Position numbers and translations under genes: made by a program. 64,000 bases of DNA from Ensifer sp. BR816 (GTDB lineage: Bacteria; Pseudomonadota; Alphaproteobacteria; Rhizobiales; Rhizobiaceae): assembly GCF_000378985.1 (NCBI RefSeq), contig NZ_KB905370.1, positions 5,082,799 to 5,146,798 of the forward strand, given 5' to 3'. Position 1 is the first letter of the stretch; each line of letters opens with the position of its first letter. A model generated the notes under the pieces. It was not told the DNA's origin and did no database searches. It worked only from the letters and a program-made list of their open reading frames with translations. This document shows positions 1 through 7,462 of the stretch, piece by piece.

Positions 1-2
1 CC

Positions 3-152
3 GACCCGCGCCGCACCCGGCTCGAGGCATCCGGCAATGTCAGGATCGAGACCATACGCGCGATCGCCGAGACCGGCGTCGACTACATCTCGACGTCGAA
101 GATCACCATGGCGGCACCGACGCTCGACATCGGGCTCGATATTTCGATCTGA
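3..152 (+). CDS. nadC: Nicotinate-nucleotide pyrophosphorylase (carboxylating), 3' end only
   Basis: The window opens inside this gene; only the last 49 residues are present. They read through [15 protein letters not shown] and end in [12 protein letters not shown], the typical C-terminus of quinolinate phosphoribosyltransferase, which converts quinolinate and PRPP to nicotinate mononucleotide in de novo NAD synthesis. The IAETGVD segment belongs to the conserved barrel near the C-terminus of the family. The converging minus-strand gene at 758-1741 looks like the alphaproteobacterial NAD regulator NadQ, which fits a NAD-synthesis locus (probably nadABC upstream, outside the window). The identification rests on a short fragment but the signature is clear. 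Confidence 0.8.
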   Translation, partial: DPRRTRLEASGNVRIETIRAIAETGVDYISTSKITMAAPTLDIGLDISI

Positions 153-232
153 TCCCACTTCCTCCATAATTGTCGTGGGAACGAGATCGGCAACCGCGCG
201 TTGCTCCTCAAACCGACAGCGAGGAAAGAACG

Positions 233-754
233 ATGATGATCAGGGTGATAATCGCGCTCGCCGTCTCCGCGGGACTGGCAGCCGCTGCCTCGGCGCAACA
301 ATCATCGCAGACGGCGACGGCGGAATTCGTCGGTACCGACGGCACGGACATCGGGCGGGCGACGTTGATGTCCGGCGGCAAGGGTGTGCTGATCGAGATG
401 GAGGTCAGCGGCCTTCCCAAGGATACATGGGTGGCCTTCCACGTTCATGAAGACGGGCGTTGCGAAGTGTCGCAAGGCTTCGAATCGGCCGGCAAGCACT
501 TTGCCGACGGAAACGAGGGCGCCGAGCATGGATTCCTTGCTATCCAAGGTCCGCATGCCGGCGACATGCCCAATCAATATGTGGGTGCCGACGGTGTGTT
601 GCGCGCGCAGGTGTTCAACAGCTTCGTCTCGCTCGACGACAAGGCAACGGCCATACGCGGACGGGCCCTGGTCATCCATGCGCGATCGGACGACAATCGC
701 AGCCAGCCGGCCGGAGATGCCGGCGATCGGCTGGCCTGCGCTGTTATTAAATAG
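233..754 (+). CDS. sodC: Periplasmic Cu/Zn superoxide dismutase family protein
   Basis: The 173-residue protein begins with a signal peptide (residues 1-21, ending ASA). Metal ligands of Cu/Zn superoxide dismutase can be placed: H70 and H72 in FHVHEDG, H89 as the bridging ligand, zinc ligands around H99, H108 and D111 in GPHAGDMPN, and H149 in ALVIHAR. C77 and C169 would form the family disulphide. It should dismutate superoxide in the periplasm. The ATG at 233 was chosen because it follows a GAGGAAAG ribosome site and starts exactly at the signal peptide; a longer upstream frame adds only unstructured residues. The zinc loop (residues 90-107) differs from the usual HxHG spacing, so activity is likely but not certain. 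It lies 80 bp after nadC. Confidence 0.85.
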   Translation: MMIRVIIALAVSAGLAAAASAQQSSQTATAEFVGTDGTDIGRATLMSGGKGVLIEMEVSGLPKDTWVAFHVHEDGRCEVSQGFESAGKHFADGNEGAEHGFLAIQGPHAGDMPNQYVGADGVLRAQVFNSFVSLDDKATAIRGRALVIHARSDDNRSQPAGDAGDRLACAVIK

Positions 755-757
755 ACA

Positions 758-1741
758 TCATCTTCCTCCGCCGACCTTGAGGCCGGGGGCAGGGCGTTCG
801 TCGAGAATTTGCCGGCGGAAGCGAAAAAGTGCAGCCGGCCGGCCGCCGGTCGATGCAAGCGTCCCCCCGGTCGGTTCGACGAGTTCGGCGCCCTCGACCA
901 GCCGGCGGAAGTTCTGCTTGTGCAGATGGCGGCCGGAGATCGCCTCGACCGTCGCCTGAAGGTCGGTAAGGGTGAATTCCGGCGGCATCAGTTCGAAGAC
1001 CACGGGTCGGTATTTGATCTTGCCACGCAGCCGGGCGACGGCGGTCGCGACGATGCGGCGATGGTCGTGCCGCATCGCCAGCCCGGCCGCCGGCTTGTCG
1101 GGTTTACCGCAGTGGCCGTCGATCACCGCTTCGCGCACCAGCCCGGCTTCGTAAAGCAGCTCGTAGCGTTCCAGCACGCGTTCCTCGTCCCAGGGAAAAT
1201 CGTCGAGGCCAAAGGCCAGCCGCACACGCGACCGGCGCTGCGCGCTCGCAGCGGATTTCTCGTCGCCATTGGGGCCGGCTTCCCAGCGGCTGAGTGCGGG
1301 CAGAATCGCCTGGTCGAGCACGTGAGGACGTCCCTGGCGCCAGTCCTCCCAAGGCAGGTAGCCGTACCAATCCCGCCAATGGGCGCCGGCTTCCGCCAAT
1401 CTCTCGTTGTTCTCGGCATCCGTGCGCGTCAGCGCCAGATAGCCGACGGAGACCATGTGCTTGCCTTCTTCACCGGGCAGGCGCTGGCGACCGCGATCGC
1501 CGAAGGTGTAGAGCTGCTCGATATAGCCGAGCTTCAGCGCCGTTCGCTTTTCGACGCGGGCGCGCAGGCTGGCCTCGAAGGTGCGGTGGCGCGCCGGGTC
1601 GAAGGGTCCGAAGGGCAGGCCGTCGCGCGTGTCACCGTCCGTTTCGCTGACCGCGAGGATGCGCGGACTGCGGTTGACCACGGCGACAATGACCGCGTTG
1701 AGGCCAATCTCGACGGTGGCCGGCATCCCTTCAGTCTGCAT
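758..1741 (-). CDS. nadQ: NadQ-like NAD-biosynthesis transcriptional regulator (degenerate Nudix + winged helix)
   Basis: This 327-residue protein has an N-terminal Nudix-fold domain (about 10-180) and a C-terminal winged helix-turn-helix (about 235-310, with LHKQNFRRLVEG and GGRPAALFRF), the NrtR/NadQ arrangement. At the Nudix-box position (about 57-70) the catalytic REXXEE pattern is replaced by ARVEKRTAL, so it is probably a ligand sensor rather than a hydrolase. NadQ-type proteins repress NAD synthesis genes in alphaproteobacteria, and nadC lies at the start of the window, converging on it. The ATG at 1741 overlaps the stop of the upstream phosphatase-like gene by 11 bp, so translation is probably coupled. 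The function is inferred from architecture and location. Confidence 0.75.
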   Translation of the reverse strand: MQTEGMPATVEIGLNAVIVAVVNRSPRILAVSETDGDTRDGLPFGPFDPARHRTFEASLRARVEKRTALKLGYIEQLYTFGDRGRQRLPGEEGKHMVSVGYLALTRTDAENNERLAEAGAHWRDWYGYLPWEDWRQGRPHVLDQAILPALSRWEAGPNGDEKSAASAQRRSRVRLAFGLDDFPWDEERVLERYELLYEAGLVREAVIDGHCGKPDKPAAGLAMRHDHRRIVATAVARLRGKIKYRPVVFELMPPEFTLTDLQATVEAISGRHLHKQNFRRLVEGAELVEPTGGTLASTGGRPAALFRFRRQILDERPAPGLKVGGGR

Positions 1742-2270
1742 CGTGCCCTTCTTCCGGAAGAAGCGGCAGGAGGAACGGGGCATTGCCGTCGGCGTCCGCG
1801 CCGCGACCGATCGCCCGCACCGCGGCGACGAGCCTCCCCTGTCGCGCCAGCGCCAGATCGCCGATCTCCACGAGCCGCGCATTCGGCGTCGCAAAGGGCG
1901 AGGCGAGCCGCAGGCGCTTTACCAGCGCGTCGTCGTCCTGGTCCGGTTCGACGGCAAGCGCCGCGATCAGCGCCGCGGCGGGCGAGCGGGAGACTCCCAT
2001 CCAGCAATGGACCAGCAGCGGGCGGGATCGGTCCCAGTTGCGGACGAAGTCGATGATCTGCACGACATGCGCCTCCTGCGGCGCGATCAAGTCGCCCGTT
2101 CCGGCAAAGCTGATATCGTTGACACCGATCTTCAGATGCCTCGCCCCGTCGATCACCGCCGGGCGGTGAAAATCCTGACCCTTTGCCACCAGGCTGAGCA
2201 TCTCGCGGCAACCGTGGCGGACAGCCATTTCCGCGATGCGGCCGAGCGGGGAGATGACGATGCCCGCCAT
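1731..2270 (-). CDS. Tyrosine/dual-specificity phosphatase-like protein
   Basis: A 179-residue cytoplasmic protein carrying the complete cysteine-phosphatase P-loop HCWMGVSRSP, with nucleophile C89 and arginine R95 (CX5R), and upstream acidic residues that could act as the general acid. This signature defines protein-tyrosine and dual-specificity phosphatases, but the substrate could equally be a nucleotide or another small phosphate ester. The start at 2270 follows the stop of the HD-domain gene (2272-2274) almost directly, and its 3' end overlaps nadQ. The tight packing between an HD phosphohydrolase and a NAD regulator suggests a role in nucleotide or cofactor metabolism; that is inference. 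Confidence 0.75.
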   Translation of the reverse strand: MAGIVISPLGRIAEMAVRHGCREMLSLVAKGQDFHRPAVIDGARHLKIGVNDISFAGTGDLIAPQEAHVVQIIDFVRNWDRSRPLLVHCWMGVSRSPAAALIAALAVEPDQDDDALVKRLRLASPFATPNARLVEIGDLALARQGRLVAAVRAIGRGADADGNAPFLLPLLPEEGHDAD

Positions 2271-2271
2271 G

Positions 2272-2880
2272 TCAGGCCTCCTGGCTCGTCTTGGCGCGTT
2301 CCGTCTCCAGCGATGTGAAACGCTCGGCGAAAAGCCGCTGTGCATCGACCGCCGGCAAAGGATCGATCAGCAGGGTCTCGCGGGTGACGCCGCGCGGCTG
2401 CCCGAAGAACTTGCGCGCTTCCTCCGGTGCAAAGCCGGCAAGTTCCGTCGCTTCGAAATAGGCGGCGATGCGGTCGGCCTTCTTGATCCGCTCCTTGAGC
2501 TCCTTAGGGGTATGGGGCGGCAGGCCGAAGCGCAGATGAACGGCGCCTTCGAGGCGCTTCTCCACCGCCTTGTAACCGCCGCCGACCACGGCCTTGAATG
2601 GCGAAATCATGTCGCCGATGACGTATTCGGGCGCGTCGTGAAGGAGCGCCATCAGGCAATCGGCGGCGTTGCAGCGATTGGTGCGGCGAAAGATGTCTTC
2701 GACTAGCAGGCTGTGCTGGGCGACAGAGAAGGCGTGGTCGCCAGTCGTCTGGCCGTTCCAGCGGGCCACCCGGGCAAGTCCGTGGGCGATGTCGGCAAGC
2801 TCGACATCAAGCGGCGAGGGATCGAGCAAATCGAGCCGTCGGCCGGAAAGCATCCGCTGCCAGGCGCGCGCATTCATCAT
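2272..2880 (-). CDS. HD-domain phosphohydrolase (YfbR/5'-deoxynucleotidase-like)
   Basis: A 202-residue protein with HD-superfamily metal-binding residues: GDHAFSVAQH (H49, H56) and LLHDAPEYVIGD (H81-D82), followed by KADRIAAYFEA about 60 residues later. The length and motif order resemble small HD hydrolases of the YfbR type, which remove phosphate from deoxynucleoside monophosphates. The start at 2880 gives an ATGA overlap with the stop of ygfZ; an in-frame ATG at 2877 is the alternative. It is the second gene of the ygfZ-HD-phosphatase-nadQ operon. Nucleotidase activity is plausible from the family but the substrate cannot be read from the sequence. Confidence 0.8.
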   Translation of the reverse strand: MMNARAWQRMLSGRRLDLLDPSPLDVELADIAHGLARVARWNGQTTGDHAFSVAQHSLLVEDIFRRTNRCNAADCLMALLHDAPEYVIGDMISPFKAVVGGGYKAVEKRLEGAVHLRFGLPPHTPKELKERIKKADRIAAYFEATELAGFAPEEARKFFGQPRGVTRETLLIDPLPAVDAQRLFAERFTSLETERAKTSQEA

Positions 2881-3728
2881 GCGCTCGCCTCGTCCGCCTC
2901 GGCCGGAAAGGCGAGGCCGGTCCAAGCGGGCAATGTCAGTGTAACCGGCACATCGCCGGCGAGAATGGGCTCGCCCTTGGCGATCGCTTCGCCCGCCTTG
3001 TCGATCCGCACGATTGCCAGACCCGCCTTGTCCTGAACGGTGCCGAGCGCGCCGATCGGGCGGCCATTGACGGAAAGGCTCGTGCCGGTCGGCGGGAGCT
3101 GTGCCTCGCCGGCGACGATCACGACACGCCGCCGCGCAGTACCGCGGTGCTGCATGCGCGAGACGACCTCCTGGCCGACATAGCATCCCTTGCGGAAGGA
3201 GAGGCCGCCGTTCAGATCCATCAGCACGTCATGCGGAAAGGCGTCCTGCAGCGCGTAGTCACGGTCCACCACGGCGATGCCGGCTGCGATCCGCAGCCGG
3301 TCGTAATCGGCGACGCCGGCCTCCGCGCCGGCGATTTGGTGATAGAGACGGAATACGGAAATGCCTGCTTTCTCGAAACGATGGTCGCGGTAGCTGGCCT
3401 CGGGCCGCCGGTCCTCCCCGAAGACGATTGCGACCGGCGCCGGCGTGAGGAGGGAGAGCTCCACCACCGATCGCAGCTTGTACATGGTCAGCCGCTTTAA
3501 CAGCGCCTCGGCCTGGTCCCGGGACGTTTCTAGCCGCAGCGCCTCCCCATCGCGGGAGACCAGGAAGTCGAAGAGGATTTTGCCCTGCGGCGTCAGCAGC
3601 GCACCCGGCCGTGCTTCATCCGGGGCCAGCGCGCCGATGTCGGTGGTGACCAGGCCCTGCAGCAGGGCGTCGGCGTCCTTGCCGGAAACGCTGATCAGCG
3701 CACGATCGTCGAGGCGAAGTTTGGGCAT
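2877..3728 (-). CDS. ygfZ: YgfZ/GcvT-like folate-binding protein (Fe-S cluster maintenance)
   Basis: A 283-residue protein related to the T-protein of glycine cleavage. The diagnostic motif KGCYVGQE is at residues 180-187, including the conserved cysteine C182. YgfZ/IBA57 proteins bind tetrahydrofolate and help assemble or repair certain [4Fe-4S] enzymes. The ATG at 3728 starts MPKLRLDDR, the usual short N-terminus; the open frame extends upstream to 3890 without family similarity. It is the first gene of a four-gene minus-strand operon ending in nadQ. The 134 bp between it and the next gene upstream probably contains the promoter. Confidence 0.9.
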   Translation of the reverse strand: MPKLRLDDRALISVSGKDADALLQGLVTTDIGALAPDEARPGALLTPQGKILFDFLVSRDGEALRLETSRDQAEALLKRLTMYKLRSVVELSLLTPAPVAIVFGEDRRPEASYRDHRFEKAGISVFRLYHQIAGAEAGVADYDRLRIAAGIAVVDRDYALQDAFPHDVLMDLNGGLSFRKGCYVGQEVVSRMQHRGTARRRVVIVAGEAQLPPTGTSLSVNGRPIGALGTVQDKAGLAIVRIDKAGEAIAKGEPILAGDVPVTLTLPAWTGLAFPAEADEASA

Positions 3729-3862
3729 GGTTTCGAATCCCGTTCTCTTTGATGAAGAGGTAGGATTTCCGCTGCTTAAGGGCAAGCGCACAGAGCGGGA
3801 TGCGCAAAGGTGCGAAGCGGTTTTCCGCCGCCGTCCCGCCCTCGTCAACTGATCGAGGATGC

Positions 3863-4615
3863 TCAGTCGCCGGCGACGAAGAATTTCCACTGGCCGTCGG
3901 GCGTGATCCCGACGCGGTAGAAATTGTAGTTGCCCAGTTCCTCCATCCCGGCGAAATCGCCGGCGGTCACCAGCCGGAAAAGGTCGACCTTCTCCGGAGG
4001 GGTCAGGGAAGACAACGGCTTTTCGGCGAAATAGGGCCAGACATAGGCTTCCTCCGGCGTGCCCTTGTCGGCAAGGACGAAGCCGGTCGAAAGGACATCG
4101 AGCAGGATCGCCAGGATCTCGACGCCATCCTGGTCGCCGGACAGACCCTTCAGCGTTGCGATCGGATCTTCCTCGCCGCCGCTGCCGCTCACCTGAGTCT
4201 GGGTCGGTCCCTTGCCGAGCAGGGGACGAAGCCGCTCGATGTCGCCGGAGGCCGCCGCCTCGACGATGAGTTCGCGCATGCGTGCGACTGGAGCCGGAAT
4301 TTTCGAGACGTCGGTCAGGACCTCGACCGGCTGGACCACTTCGGGCGCGGCATCCTTGGTCCCGGTCGCGGCCTTGTCGACGAGCGGATCGGGCATCGGA
4401 ATTTCGAGCGGCACCTGGTCGGCCGGCTCGGCCTCTTCAGGCGCCTCCGCCGGTGCCGCGTTCTCCGCACTGTCAGCAGCGGCGGGAGGAGGTGCGCCTT
4501 TGAGTTCACTCAATGCAAATGCAGCCGGAGCCGCCATCGGGACGTAAGATGCGGCGCCCGCCAACAGCATGACGAGGCGCACCGCTCCGGTACGGCCTGC
4601 AAGGTTCCGGGTCAT
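3863..4615 (-). CDS. Exported protein of unknown function, Pro/Ala-rich
   Basis: A 250-residue protein with an N-terminal hydrophobic segment (about 10-35, ending near AFALS) that looks like a signal peptide, followed by a Pro/Ala/Glu-rich linker (about 40-90). The more ordered C-terminal half (about 100-250) contains IERLRPLLG, a region ending in YVWPYFAEKPLSSLTP, and a final YNFYRVGITPDGQWKFFVAGD. The closing FYRVGI-DG-W-FF pattern suggests a compact beta-rich domain. I do not recognise a catalytic motif. It is separated from the 89-residue ORF upstream by 14 bp and is probably co-transcribed with it. It is probably periplasmic. Confidence 0.75.
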   Translation of the reverse strand: MTRNLAGRTGAVRLVMLLAGAASYVPMAAPAAFALSELKGAPPPAAADSAENAAPAEAPEEAEPADQVPLEIPMPDPLVDKAATGTKDAAPEVVQPVEVLTDVSKIPAPVARMRELIVEAAASGDIERLRPLLGKGPTQTQVSGSGGEEDPIATLKGLSGDQDGVEILAILLDVLSTGFVLADKGTPEEAYVWPYFAEKPLSSLTPPEKVDLFRLVTAGDFAGMEELGNYNFYRVGITPDGQWKFFVAGD

Positions 4616-4629
4616 GGGCAGTCCCGATG

Positions 4630-4899
4630 TTATTGAATTGACCGCTGCGGCGAGAATTCTCCGGCGAGCATGCGCTCACGAAGCGAATTCAGCATGGCCT
4701 CGGCGCCGTCTTCGCCATGCAGCCGAATGGTTTCCCGCATGGCCAGTGCTATCGCCGCGTCGGCAATGATTTCCGGCTCGATCCCATCCGCCATGCCGTC
4801 CGCCCAGGCTTCGTTCTGGTGTTCCAGCGCTGCCTGCATTTTCTCATGAACGATCATGTCGTCGATGTCGGTCAGGCTTGGTTCCATCATTCGTTCCAT
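4630..4899 (-). CDS. Small acidic protein of unknown function
   Basis: An 89-residue, highly acidic and mostly helical protein (MEPSLTDIDDMIVHEKMQAALEH at its N-terminus), with no signal peptide or membrane segment. In-frame starts are at 4899 and, four codons later, 4887. It lies 14 bp upstream of the exported protein at 3863-4615 on the same strand, so the two probably form an operon. No family was recognised. The coding call rests on codon usage typical of its neighbours and on its position in a minus-strand series. Confidence 0.65.
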   Translation of the reverse strand: MERMMEPSLTDIDDMIVHEKMQAALEHQNEAWADGMADGIEPEIIADAAIALAMRETIRLHGEDGAEAMLNSLRERMLAGEFSPQRSIQ

Positions 4900-5057
4900 G
4901 CGGCTTCCATCACGTACACTTGGCTTAACCTAGCGCCTATCCGCTGAACCGTAACTGAACGGGCAGACGGGCGGGTCACCTCTTATCACTCTCTTAACAA
5001 CTTATCAGTCTTTTCCCGAAACGACACGGCCTCCCGGAAAAAGAGGTTAATTTCCCG

Positions 5058-5498
5058 CTAATTTCCAAAGCGCGCGACGATTTCGGACGCGAGTGTTGCA
5101 CCTTCGGCACGGTATCGTTCCTCGGCGAGCGTCGCTGGCTCCGTGCAGGCCGTATAGACCGAGGCGAAGGTTCTATACCCACGGTTGAATGCGGCCGTCA
5201 TACGCTCGCGCCGTTTCGGCTCATCGGCCGTCTCCTTGTCGATCAGCTCCTGCATCGAACGCCGCCAGCCATCTTCGGGCTGGTTGAGACAGAGATTGCG
5301 CAGGTAGTGAACCGATCCGAGGATTTCGGCCAGGCGGATGAGGCGCTGTTCATAGGGCGGGGGCTTGTCTTCGACAGGAGGCGGGGTGGCGTGCGTTTCC
5401 GGAGGGGCGGGAGTGGCCTCCTGCGCGGTAGCGCCCGCTGGGATCGCGAGTGCGGTGCCGGCGAGGAGTATTCGGAAAATGAGGGGCGCAACGGTCAT
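5058..5498 (-). CDS. TIGR02301-like exported protein
   Basis: A 146-residue protein with a signal peptide (residues 1-25, ending ATAQEA), a Pro-rich spacer (28-48), and a helical domain containing LAEILGSVHYLRNLC, two conserved cysteines (C70 and C118), and FNRGYRTFASVYTAC. This matches my memory of the rhizobial family TIGR02301, which has no known function. The cysteine pair could form a periplasmic disulphide. The ATG at 5498 overlaps the stop of the upstream Nudix gene in an ATGA arrangement, so the two are probably co-translated. The much longer open frame upstream (to 6362) is antisense to other genes. Confidence 0.8.
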   Translation of the reverse strand: MTVAPLIFRILLAGTALAIPAGATAQEATPAPPETHATPPPVEDKPPPYEQRLIRLAEILGSVHYLRNLCLNQPEDGWRRSMQELIDKETADEPKRRERMTAAFNRGYRTFASVYTACTEPATLAEERYRAEGATLASEIVARFGN

Positions 5499-5983
5499 GG
5501 CTCCATCAAATCCGAATCGGCTCCGCTTGCAAGAGCGTCGCGGTCCGGGCGGGCGGACGGCCGAAGACGGGTCAGCTTTTCCACACAATGACGCACACTC
5601 TCGGGAATGGGCAGGGCGAAAATCTCCTCCGGCGTGAACCAGCCGAGGTCCGCGGCATCGTCGGAAGCAACGGCGTCGCAATCGGCATCCGCCGCTACCG
5701 TGAAGACAGAGAGCAGGAAATGTCGGCTCTCCGCGTGGCTCGGAACAAGATCGTAGGTCTCGAAAAGAACCGGGTCGCGGCCGCAGATTCCGGTTTCCTC
5801 GGCGAGTTCGCGCAACGCGGTTTCCGCGGGCGTTTCGCCGGGCTCCGCCCGGCCGCCCGGAAAAGCATACATGTCCGCCGACGGCGGATTGGCTCGGCGG
5901 ACGAGCAGATAGCGCCCATCGCGTTCGAGAATGGCGGAGGAGGCAAGCTGGGGTAGAAGCGGCATAGGGATCTGGGTTCGCAT
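5495..5983 (-). CDS. Nudix hydrolase
   Basis: A 162-residue cytoplasmic protein with a complete Nudix box: GGRAEPGETPAETALREL followed by AEETGI, matching GX5EX7REUXEEXGU. The first strand contains YLLVRRANPPSADMYAFPGG, the usual substrate-binding region. Such enzymes cleave nucleoside diphosphates linked to another moiety; the substrate is undetermined. It is the first gene of a two-gene unit with the TIGR02301-like gene (ATGA overlap) and diverges from the SRAP gene at 6024 across 40 bp. Unlike nadQ in this window, the catalytic glutamates are intact. Confidence 0.88.
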   Translation of the reverse strand: MRTQIPMPLLPQLASSAILERDGRYLLVRRANPPSADMYAFPGGRAEPGETPAETALRELAEETGICGRDPVLFETYDLVPSHAESRHFLLSVFTVAADADCDAVASDDAADLGWFTPEEIFALPIPESVRHCVEKLTRLRPSARPDRDALASGADSDLMEP

Positions 5984-6023
5984 GGTCGTTGACCCATCCT
6001 ACGTGAAATGCCACACCGATGTC

Positions 6024-6785
6024 ATGTGTGGACGTTTTGCGCTGACGGCGACCCCGGAAGAACTGCTGGAACTGTTTGGCCTCTTGAACGTGGACGATTT
6101 TCCGCCGCGGTTCAACGTGGCGCCGACGCAACCAATCCTCATCGTCGTCGCTTCGGAGCGGGCGGAGCCGGGTAGCAACCTGCCCGACCGCAAGGCCATG
6201 CTCGTCCGCTGGGGCCTCACGCCAGGTTGGGTCAAGGACCCGCGCACCTTTCCTTTGCTCATCAATGCACGCGCCGAAACCGCGACCGGCAAGGCCGCCT
6301 TTCGTGCGGCGATGCGACACCGCCGTATTCTGGTGCCGGCGTCCGGCTTCTATGAATGGCATCGCCCACCGAAGGGCAGTGGAAAGGCGTCGCAGGCCTA
6401 TTGGGTCCGGCCGAAAAAGGGTGGCATCGTTGCCTTCGCCGGCCTGATGGAAACCTGGTCATCCGCCGATGGCTCGGAAGTCGATACGGCAGCGATCCTG
6501 ACGACCGGTGCGAGCAAGGCGATCCAGCATGTTCATGATCGCATGCCGGTGGTGATCCAGCCGGAAGACTTCGCCCGCTGGCTGGACTGCAGGACGCAGG
6601 AACCCCGGGAGGTGGCCGATCTCATGGTCCCGGCGCAGGAGGATTTGTTCGAGGCGGTACCAGTGTCGGACAAAGTCAACAAGGTCGCCAATACCGGGCG
6701 CGATCTCCAGGAGGAGATCACGCCGATCCCGGCGACAAAGGTCCGCGTCGACGACGGCGACAGCCGGCAGATGTCGCTCTTCTGA
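6024..6785 (+). CDS. SOS response-associated peptidase (SRAP/HMCES/YedK), abasic-site DNA-protein crosslinking
   Basis: A 253-residue SRAP-domain protein. The ATG at 6024 puts the catalytic cysteine at position 2 (MCGRFALTAT), which must be exposed by Met removal to form a thiazolidine link with an abasic site in single-stranded DNA. Other active-site residues are recognisable: N81 in INARAET, E111 in SGFYEWHRP, and H171 in VHDRMPVVI. A longer frame starting at 5931 would bury Cys2 and was rejected. It shields abasic sites in ssDNA during replication. It diverges from the Nudix gene. No LexA box was identified in the 40-bp gap by eye. Confidence 0.92.
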   Translation: MCGRFALTATPEELLELFGLLNVDDFPPRFNVAPTQPILIVVASERAEPGSNLPDRKAMLVRWGLTPGWVKDPRTFPLLINARAETATGKAAFRAAMRHRRILVPASGFYEWHRPPKGSGKASQAYWVRPKKGGIVAFAGLMETWSSADGSEVDTAAILTTGASKAIQHVHDRMPVVIQPEDFARWLDCRTQEPREVADLMVPAQEDLFEAVPVSDKVNKVANTGRDLQEEITPIPATKVRVDDGDSRQMSLF

Positions 6786-6796
6786 CCGGTTCGCCC

Positions 6797-6952
6797 CTAT
6801 CGGGCGGGACGCTTGACGTGTTTTTTGCCGCCGGCCGGCTTCGCCTTGACCTGTAGGGCGGCGGCGACCACGGCCCGGAGGCCGAGCGGACGATACTGAG
6901 CCACCAGGTTTGCGGCCGGCGGCTTGCGATTGGTGGTTTTGGCGGGCTTCAC
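6797..6952 (-). CDS. Small very basic protein, 51 codons, GTG start
   Basis: Read on the minus strand, a GTG at 6952 lies 8 bases after an AAGGAG ribosome-binding site and opens 51 codons ending at a TAG (6797-6799). The product is Lys/Arg/Ala/Pro-rich (starting MKPAKTTNRKPPAANL, ending KKHVKRPAR), reminiscent of short nucleic-acid-binding or histone-like tails. Codon usage is GC-rich like the neighbours. It converges on the SRAP gene, with stops 12 bp apart. No family was recognised; it could be a real small protein or a chance frame. Confidence 0.45.
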   Translation of the reverse strand: MKPAKTTNRKPPAANLVAQYRPLGLRAVVAAALQVKAKPAGGKKHVKRPAR

Positions 6953-6978
6953 TTTCAGATCTCCTTGATGCTTCCCCG

Positions 6979-7078
6979 CTGCATGTTTCCTTGAATCGGA
7001 GCCGATTGTGTCAAAACATGCAGCAATTCAAAGTGCTACAGCGACCTTGTGCGCTTAATGAGACGCACGGCCCTGTAA
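6979..7078. repeat. RIME-like two-hairpin intergenic repeat, copy 1
   Basis: The element has a first perfect 10-bp stem (CTGCATGTTT at 6979-6988 with its complement at 7014-7023) enclosing a smaller AATCG/CGATT stem. A shared core CAGCAATTCAAAGTGCT (7021-7037) follows, then a second stem bounded by TACAG...CTGTA with GTGCG/CGCAC inside. The same layout and core recur at 51131-51231. Size (about 100 bp) and the two palindromes match my memory of the rhizobial RIME element. It lies in the cysS upstream region. Confidence 0.7.
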
Positions 7079-7310
7079 AATGGAAACGTCTCGCCTTCGC
7101 ATTTGTGCCCGAAAACGCGTTTCTTCTTGTTCCGCAGGAAACATGAGCCGACGCGGCAGCGGATTGCAGCGCGAATCAGGGTCCCGCGTGACAAACCCGG
7201 TCCGGCCAAATCGTGACAAATCCATGACAGGTTCTCTTGGTGGTGCCGACCTCTGCTTGCATGCTGCCGGCCTCTTGACCGGCGCCATGCGACGCGCGAT
7301 AAGGATCGCC

Positions 7311-7355
7311 ATGAAAACGGTTATCTGCATTATTTGCCGGAAGATTATTCGCTAG
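7311..7355 (+). CDS. Possible 14-residue leader peptide with Cys codons upstream of cysS
   Basis: ATG at 7311, preceded by AAGGA (7301-7305), opens a 14-codon frame MKTVICIICRKIIR ending at TAG (7353-7355), 108 bp before the cysS start. Two TGC cysteine codons lie three codons apart in the middle, as expected for an attenuator that senses charged tRNA-Cys. No classical terminator hairpin was found between it and cysS. A CTTGAC-N17-CGATAA promoter-like pair (7274-7302) immediately precedes it, which would make the transcript nearly leaderless. This is speculative. Confidence 0.3.
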   Translation: MKTVICIICRKIIR

Positions 7356-7462
7356 CGATCCGCTGGCCTGGCCGTTTTCGTCTCCCGAAATCCAAGATGA
7401 CAAACGTGCGGGCCGGCCCGGGCGTATAGTGTTACGGTTGCATGCGGTCTTGGAGAATTGGG

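Noticed and set aside
809-2056. 415-codon plus-strand frame over the nadQ region
   Set aside because: Shadow of nadQ and the phosphatase gene; low-complexity Arg/Ala-rich translation.
7080-7355. 91-codon frame upstream of cysS
   Set aside because: Only the last 14 codons have a ribosome site and a sensible start; the first part overlaps the RIME-like repeat edge.
7425-7430. TATAGT -10 box for cysS
   Set aside because: No -35 hexamer at 16-18 bp; the nearest ATGACA is 22 bp away.
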